Assembly (NCBI GenBank): GCA_934454525.1
Contig: CAKSFM010000005.1
Location: 1 to 64,000 of the forward strand
Direction of reading: 5' to 3'
DNA length: 64,000 bases
Origin: an uncultured Clostridia bacterium
GTDB taxonomy: Bacteria; Bacillota; Clostridia; UMGS1883
Below the pieces are notes generated by a model. The model saw only the letters and a list, made by a program, of their open reading frames with translations. It was not told where the DNA came from and made no database searches. This document shows, one piece after another, positions 59,021 through 64,000 of the stretch. The position numbers and the translations under genes are program-made. The stretch's first letter is position 1; every line of letters starts with the position of its first letter.

Positions 59021-60315
59021 TGAAATTCGTAAAGACAACCGATGAAAAGCTCGGCGAAACCGTGTGCCGAGGAGTGCATGAAAGCGGACTGACCGTTATC
59101 CTTATAAAGAAGAAGGATTTTTGCAAGAGTTATGCAACATTCAGCACAAAGTACGGCTCAATTAACACCGAATTTGTCGTTCCGGGAGAGCAGGCGCCGA
59201 CAAAGGTTATAGACGGAATTGCACATTTCCTTGAACATAAAGTGTTTGAGCAGCCGGACGGAACAAACGCATTCAACGACTTCTCCAAATACGGCGCCAA
59301 TGCAAATGCTTTTACAAGCTTTGCCGTTACCAATTATCTGTTTTCGTGTACAGATAATTTTTATGAAAATCTTGAAATTTTGCTCGGATTTGTTCAAACC
59401 CCTTATTTCACGGAGGAAAATGTTGAAAAAGAAAAGGGGATTATTGCTCAGGAAATCCGAATGTATGATGACGATGCCGATCAGGTTTGCTATTATAACT
59501 GCCTTAAGGCAATGTATAAAAATCATCCCGTAAGAACGGAAATTGCCGGCAGTGTTGAGGAAATCATGAAAACTACTCCCGAACTGCTTTACAAGTGTTA
59601 CAAAACATTTTATCATCCGTCAAATATGGCGCTTATCTGTGTGGGAGATCTCGACGAACAGCGCATTGCAGGGCTTGTGGATAAACACATAAAAACCGAA
59701 AAAACACAGGGCAGTATTGTTCAGGTGTTTCCCGATGAACCGCGGACGGTAAATCAAAAATACATTGAAGCGCATTTTGATATTCCGATGCCGATGTTTA
59801 TGCTTGGTTTCAAGGATAAAGAAGTCGGCGGCAGCGGTTCGGATATGCTGAGGAGAGAAATCCTCACAAGCTGCATTCTGCGCGTCCTTTTCGGGAAAAG
59901 CAGTCCGTTTTACCGCCGACTTTATGACAGCGGACTTATAAACAAAAGCTTTGCGGCTTTTTACGAATATGAAGACAGCTTCGGTTATGCTGCAATCAGC
60001 GGAGAATCCCGCGATCCGAGGGCGGTTGAAGCCGAAATATATAAAACCGCTTCCGAGGCTTCGGCAAACGGAATAGACCGTGAATCGTTTGAACGTGCGA
60101 AAAAAGTTCTTTTCGGTTCGAATGCTGCGTCCTTTGACAGTGTTGAAGAACTCGGAAATGAGTATATGTTTGCATTTCACCGCGGAGTGGAATTGTTTGA
60201 TTACCCTGAAATCTGCATGTCGCTGACCGCTGAGGAAGCCGACGCGCGAATAAAAGAACTGTTTGATAAGGAGTGCGGCAGTCTGTCGGTTGTGCTGCCG
60301 AAAAAAATGATATGA
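59017..60315 (+). CDS. ymfH: M16-family zinc metallopeptidase YmfH (active partner)
   Basis: A 432-residue M16 peptidase with an inverted zinc motif HFLEH (His70, Glu73, His74) in GIAHFLEHKVFEQPDG, and the third ligand region EKGIIAQEIRMYDD. It likely forms a heterodimer with the preceding YmfF homologue. The stop overlaps the start of lgt by 4 nt, giving a ymfF-ymfH-lgt operon. Confidence 0.92.
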   Translation: MMKFVKTTDEKLGETVCRGVHESGLTVILIKKKDFCKSYATFSTKYGSINTEFVVPGEQAPTKVIDGIAHFLEHKVFEQPDGTNAFNDFSKYGANANAFTSFAVTNYLFSCTDNFYENLEILLGFVQTPYFTEENVEKEKGIIAQEIRMYDDDADQVCYYNCLKAMYKNHPVRTEIAGSVEEIMKTTPELLYKCYKTFYHPSNMALICVGDLDEQRIAGLVDKHIKTEKTQGSIVQVFPDEPRTVNQKYIEAHFDIPMPMFMLGFKDKEVGGSGSDMLRREILTSCILRVLFGKSSPFYRRLYDSGLINKSFAAFYEYEDSFGYAAISGESRDPRAVEAEIYKTASEASANGIDRESFERAKKVLFGSNAASFDSVEELGNEYMFAFHRGVELFDYPEICMSLTAEEADARIKELFDKECGSLSVVLPKKMI

Positions 60316-61118
60316 ATAATATATCCTTTCCCAAGCTCGGGCTTGAATTTAACATTGATCCGGTTGCGTTTCGCTATAGTTTCCTCGGCGGCGGCATTCA
60401 CTGGTACGGCATTATTATTGCGCTGGGCATAGTGCTCGCCGTGCTTTATTGCCGCGCCGAGGCAAAGCGCGTGGGGGAAAATCCCGATCTTATCTCGGAT
60501 TTGGTGCTGTATGCAATCCCCGTATCGGTTATATTTGCGCGTACATATTACGTGATTTTTTCATGGGACGATTATAAGGACGATTTAAAAAGCATTTTCT
60601 ATATTTGGGAAGGCGGCATTGCCATATACGGCGCGGTCATCGGCGCCGTGCTGACCGCATGGATATTTTTCCGCGCAAAAAAACGCAGCGTTCTGAAAAT
60701 GTTCGATATTTGCTGCATGGGACTTCTGATTGGTCAGGCAATAGGCAGATGGGGGAATTTTGTGAACTGCGAAGCTTTCGGCGGTCCGTGCTCGCTTCCG
60801 TGGGGGATGAGCATAAACGGAGCATCGCCGGTGCACCCGACGTTTCTGTATGAATCGCTCTGGAACGCCGCAGGGTTTGTTATCCTGCATTTTCTCAGCA
60901 GAAAAAAGCCGTTTGACGGATTTGTATTCTTTTCATATCTGACATGGTACGGTGCGGGAAGATTTTTTATTGAAGGTATGCGCACTGACAGCCTGTACTG
61001 GGGCAATATCCGCGTTTCGCAGCTTGTGGCGCTTTTATGTGTGCTGGGAGGAATTGCATTCTTATCGGCAGGTTTCACAAGAAAAAGAAAAGAGAAAGAG
61101 AAAATTTCCACAAAATGA
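60312..61118 (+). CDS. lgt: Prolipoprotein diacylglyceryl transferase
   Basis: A 268-residue membrane enzyme (about seven helices) that transfers diacylglycerol to the lipobox cysteine of prolipoproteins, such as the lipoproteins encoded at 34251, 51246 and 57409. The Lgt signature IGRWGNFVNCEAFGG is intact, as are HWYGIIIALG and YGAGRFFIEGMRTDSL. The start ATG overlaps the ymfH stop. Confidence 0.96.
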   Translation: MNNISFPKLGLEFNIDPVAFRYSFLGGGIHWYGIIIALGIVLAVLYCRAEAKRVGENPDLISDLVLYAIPVSVIFARTYYVIFSWDDYKDDLKSIFYIWEGGIAIYGAVIGAVLTAWIFFRAKKRSVLKMFDICCMGLLIGQAIGRWGNFVNCEAFGGPCSLPWGMSINGASPVHPTFLYESLWNAAGFVILHFLSRKKPFDGFVFFSYLTWYGAGRFFIEGMRTDSLYWGNIRVSQLVALLCVLGGIAFLSAGFTRKRKEKEKISTK

Positions 61119-61151
61119 ATATATTTAAGATAAATTTAAGAAATAAGACTA

Positions 61152-61180
61152 TTGACTTTTTCTGCATTACAATGTACAAT
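61152..61180 (+). promoter_or_regulatory. Promoter of the S-layer-homology protein gene
   Basis: TTGACT (61152-61157), 17 bp and TACAAT (61175-61180), 47 bp upstream of the start codon. Confidence 0.65.
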
Positions 61181-61227
61181 GTATATGCAGTACCGAAACA
61201 AATTATACACTGCAAAGGAGAGGCATT

Positions 61228-64000
61228 ATGAGAACTTCAAAAACATTTCTTGCACTTGCTTTGGCGTTTGCGATGATTTTGTCATCCGTGTGCGTCTTTG
61301 CGGCTGATACGGCGGCAGACACAACGGCAGCAACATCCGCCGGGGCAACGAGCGAAACAGTTAATTCAACAACTACATTTTCCGATGTTCAAACGGGAAC
61401 GGTTGTCGGAGACTCGGTTGCAAAGCTTGTGACCTACGGCATCCTTTCCGGTTATCCGGACGGAACATTTAAGCCGGACGGGGAGATAACAAGAGCGGAA
61501 TTTGCAGCAGTTATTGCACGTTTTAATAAAATCGACACATCTCTCGGAACCGATGCCGTTACAGGATTTTCGGATTTGGACAACGATTCGTCCAGAGCAT
61601 GGGCTCGCCCGTACGTTAAGGCGGCTGTCGATGCAAAAATTATCAACGGCTTTGAGGACGGAACGTTCAGAGCTGCTGAGCCTGTTACATATGAACAGGC
61701 TGTTAAAATGATTATCTGCGCAATCGGGTACACTCCCATTGCGGAAAGCGAACTGAATCTTCTTAAAAAGACTCAGCCGGCAACGGTTACATGGTCATCC
61801 GGCTATATTTCCGCTGCAAACAAGAACAATATAACGAAAAATGCAATCAGCGCAAATGTTACGGAAGCGGCAACGCGCGGAACGGTTGCGGTTCTTGTAA
61901 GCAATGCGGTTGATGCACCGCCCATCAAGGTTGTTACCGATAAAAACGGTAATGTAAGCTACGAGAAAGACAGCAGCAGCGACAGCAACAAGTATGAGGA
62001 AATCGACGGAACGGTAACAGGAACGTATTACACGGGTCTGGACAAGCAGTTCGTTGACATCAGCAAGGCAGAGATCCGCATTAAATCTTCCGATGATGAA
62101 AAGGTTTACGAAATGTCTTCGAGTGTTCAGAACTCGGTAAACCTTGAAGATATTGTCGGAAAACGCGTACGTGCTTATTTTGACAGCAAGGCTGATCAGC
62201 TTGTTCGTCTTGAAGAGCGTAACACAACGGTAACGAGAATCAATGAGGGTGACATCACCTCAGTTTCCGGCGGAATCGTTAAATATGACGATGAAAAAGG
62301 TAAATCGAACAGCATTTCGATAGGCGACAGCATTTTCATTTATAACGGTAAGCTTGTAACGGATATGAAAGCCGAGGATCTTGTAAAGAACGGCGGCAAG
62401 TATCAGCTTAAGAGCGGCTATATTGAATATGTTGAGGCAGGATCAACAAAGGTTACAAAGGTAACAAGCTTTGATGTATTTGTTGTAAACAGCTTTGACA
62501 GAACCAACAGAAAGATTTACTTTAAGTATAATCAGAAGCTCGGCGCGAATAACTATTATGAGGTTCCGCAGAAAACGAGCGCTATTCCGGAAATCTATGT
62601 CGGCGGAAAGAAAACGGCTTATGATTCGCTTTCTCTTACTGCATATGATGTAATCAACCTTTTGCAGTCGCCTGAGGGAGCTGACGGAAACGCGCTTAAC
62701 AAAATATTTGTTACAAAGGGCGTTAAATCGGGTAAGGTAACATCAAAAACAGATGATGAGCGCGAAATCGAAATTAACGATACTGCGCTTCAGCTTGCAT
62801 ACAATTACCTTAACTATACCCCCGAAACGACAAAGGATGAGGAAAAAGCTCCGTTTGAACTGAGCGAAACGTATTCCTACTACCTTGATTATATGGGTCA
62901 GATTGCAGCTGTTAAGTATAATTCCTCAACAGGCGGAACATATAAGTACGGTTATATTATTTCTGCCGGAAAGGACAAAAACAGCAGCAATTACCTTGTA
63001 AGACTGTTCACACAGGATGGCAAGGATGTTAAGTATACGCTTAAGGCAAATGTTAAGCTTGACGGTAAGAAATACAGCGATTCGGAGGCTGTTGACAGAC
63101 TTGCCGAAACCGCACAGACTGCAAGCGCCGCATATAACAGTGCAGCACCCGGCTGGGGAGCTAAGGCGCTCAGCGGTGAGTATTACTGCCAGCCTGTAAG
63201 ATACTCGATTTCCGGTACAACAATTGACTCTATCGATACTGTTGAAACAGGTGAAGGCGGCACGGCTGACAGCTTCTCTTACGATGTAAAGCTTGAGAGC
63301 GGAAAGAAAACCAAGGTATCAAACACAACCAGCCTTTCCAATCCGACATACGGTTCGTTCACAGTTGGCACGTCAACGACAATTATTTATGTTCCCGATG
63401 ACAGAACAGCTGACACGGAATATGCAAAGCTTTCGTCTTCAACGGCGTTCCAGGTTACCGGCGACAAGTATATTGAAGCATTTAACATTGATACATCAGT
63501 ATCGAGCAAAAAAGCCGGATTTGTAATTGTTTATGCTAACAATCCGTCTTACAACTTCACGGGTTCGTCTCCGTTCATGATTGTAACGAAGATTTCCAAT
63601 TCCGGTGATAACATTGTTCTTGAAGGATATAAGAATACTTCGGCTGATATTTCACAGGTAACCGTGTCTGACGATAAATTTAAGACTTCCATTGATTCGA
63701 CATGCGTAAATGCCGATGAAGTTGAGAAGGGTGACCTTATAAGATATATCACAGATTCAACCGGTGAGGCCATTGCAATTCAGATTTGGTACGATGCAAG
63801 CAATCCGAAACAGGCACAGAGCTTTGATACGGAGCAGGATGCAAAACAGGCAAGAAACTATGTAGCTTCGTACGGTTCATCACAGACAATCCGTTACGGT
63901 ATGCCCATATCGGTTAATACTGAAGAAAAGAAAATGATGCTGACTTTCTGGACAAAAGACGATAATGTTGAAGAATCTGTATATAAGAGTGCAGATAAAG
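61228..64000 (+). CDS. Large S-layer-homology (SLH) surface protein, 3' end outside the window
   Basis: An open frame of at least 924 codons running off the window. A Sec signal peptide (MRTSKTFLALALAFAMILSS, cleaved near FAAD, about residue 31) leads to SLH modules: FSDVQTGTVVGDSVAKLVTY (about 51-105), FSDLDNDSSRAWARPYVKAA (about 113-170) and a weaker third (about 185-230). These bind secondary cell-wall polymers. The rest is a beta-rich Ser/Thr/Lys-rich region with repeated short modules. GCAAAGGAGAGG before ATG and a good promoter suggest high expression. It is a likely S-layer or surface structural protein. Confidence 0.92.
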   Translation, partial: MRTSKTFLALALAFAMILSSVCVFAADTAADTTAATSAGATSETVNSTTTFSDVQTGTVVGDSVAKLVTYGILSGYPDGTFKPDGEITRAEFAAVIARFNKIDTSLGTDAVTGFSDLDNDSSRAWARPYVKAAVDAKIINGFEDGTFRAAEPVTYEQAVKMIICAIGYTPIAESELNLLKKTQPATVTWSSGYISAANKNNITKNAISANVTEAATRGTVAVLVSNAVDAPPIKVVTDKNGNVSYEKDSSSDSNKYEEIDGTVTGTYYTGLDKQFVDISKAEIRIKSSDDEKVYEMSSSVQNSVNLEDIVGKRVRAYFDSKADQLVRLEERNTTVTRINEGDITSVSGGIVKYDDEKGKSNSISIGDSIFIYNGKLVTDMKAEDLVKNGGKYQLKSGYIEYVEAGSTKVTKVTSFDVFVVNSFDRTNRKIYFKYNQKLGANNYYEVPQKTSAIPEIYVGGKKTAYDSLSLTAYDVINLLQSPEGADGNALNKIFVTKGVKSGKVTSKTDDEREIEINDTALQLAYNYLNYTPETTKDEEKAPFELSETYSYYLDYMGQIAAVKYNSSTGGTYKYGYIISAGKDKNSSNYLVRLFTQDGKDVKYTLKANVKLDGKKYSDSEAVDRLAETAQTASAAYNSAAPGWGAKALSGEYYCQPVRYSISGTTIDSIDTVETGEGGTADSFSYDVKLESGKKTKVSNTTSLSNPTYGSFTVGTSTTIIYVPDDRTADTEYAKLSSSTAFQVTGDKYIEAFNIDTSVSSKKAGFVIVYANNPSYNFTGSSPFMIVTKISNSGDNIVLEGYKNTSADISQVTVSDDKFKTSIDSTCVNADEVEKGDLIRYITDSTGEAIAIQIWYDASNPKQAQSFDTEQDAKQARNYVASYGSSQTIRYGMPISVNTEEKKMMLTFWTKDDNVEESVYKSADK

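Overview
The window looks like a chromosomal segment of an anaerobic Clostridia bacterium (Firmicutes), probably a gut-type Oscillospirales/Ruminococcaceae relative. This is inferred from strong Shine-Dalgarno sites, near-consensus sigma-A promoters with 17-bp spacers, an oxygen-sensitive class III ribonucleotide reductase (NrdD/NrdG), a domain-permuted GH3 beta-glucosidase of the Ruminococcus albus type, an S-layer-homology protein and a Firmicutes-style type VII secretion (T7SS) locus. No phage structural genes, CRISPR array or rRNA are present; there is one tRNA-Leu(CAG).

Layout. 0-12 kb: housekeeping and accessory genes. These are a permuted GH3 glycosidase, an SPFH/NfeD membrane pair, a methyltransferase behind tandem TetR-type operators and a tiny upstream ORF, an Ogt-type DNA repair protein with an HD-family protein that has lost its HD motif, an AraC/effector-binding regulator, a YoaP-like acetyltransferase, groES-groEL and an EamA transporter. 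12.1-35.2 kb: one long co-directional locus that starts with a TetR regulator and its operator. It holds an EssC-type FtsK/SpoIIIE ATPase, a YukD ubiquitin-like protein, several WXG100-like or helical substrates, a putative effector/immunity pair, a MinD-like ATPase, an FHA protein, a PP2C phosphatase, a Hanks Ser/Thr kinase, membrane TPR proteins, four zinc-ribbon proteins and a cell-wall amidase lipoprotein. 35.6-42.3 kb: nrdD-nrdG, uvrC, and a fur-like regulator with a metal ABC transporter. 42.3-44.5 kb: tRNA-Leu next to remnants of a mobile element and an isochorismatase-family pseudogene. 44.6-54.3 kb: carbohydrate and solute use, with AraC/GH2 beta-galactosidase divergently arranged, an NSS transporter, and AraC plus a sugar ABC importer lacking its ATPase. 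54.4-64 kb: an orphan RNA polymerase alpha-CTD-like protein, a CBS protein, a TtcA-like protein, RdgB, a dispersed repeat, a Cys-rich microprotein, a lipoprotein, a YmfF/YmfH peptidase pair, Lgt and the start of a large SLH protein.

The most interesting region is 12.1-35.2 kb. The gene content suggests a secretion machine under reversible Ser/Thr phosphorylation. The kinase (28097-30058) and phosphatase (24402-25265) could act on a membrane protein whose tail carries eight Thr-Glu-Gly-Ile/Leu motifs (30075-30776). The canonical-looking FHA domain (12825-13919) could read the phosphothreonines. The canonical EssA, EssB and EsaA components are not recognisable, so the TM-TPR and zinc-ribbon proteins may replace them. 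This wiring is inference; the gene content is read directly from the sequence.

A second theme is a family of dispersed non-coding repeats. Two clear copies lie at 6250-6474 and 56816-57067, the second flanked by a perfect 26-bp direct repeat that contains a hairpin.
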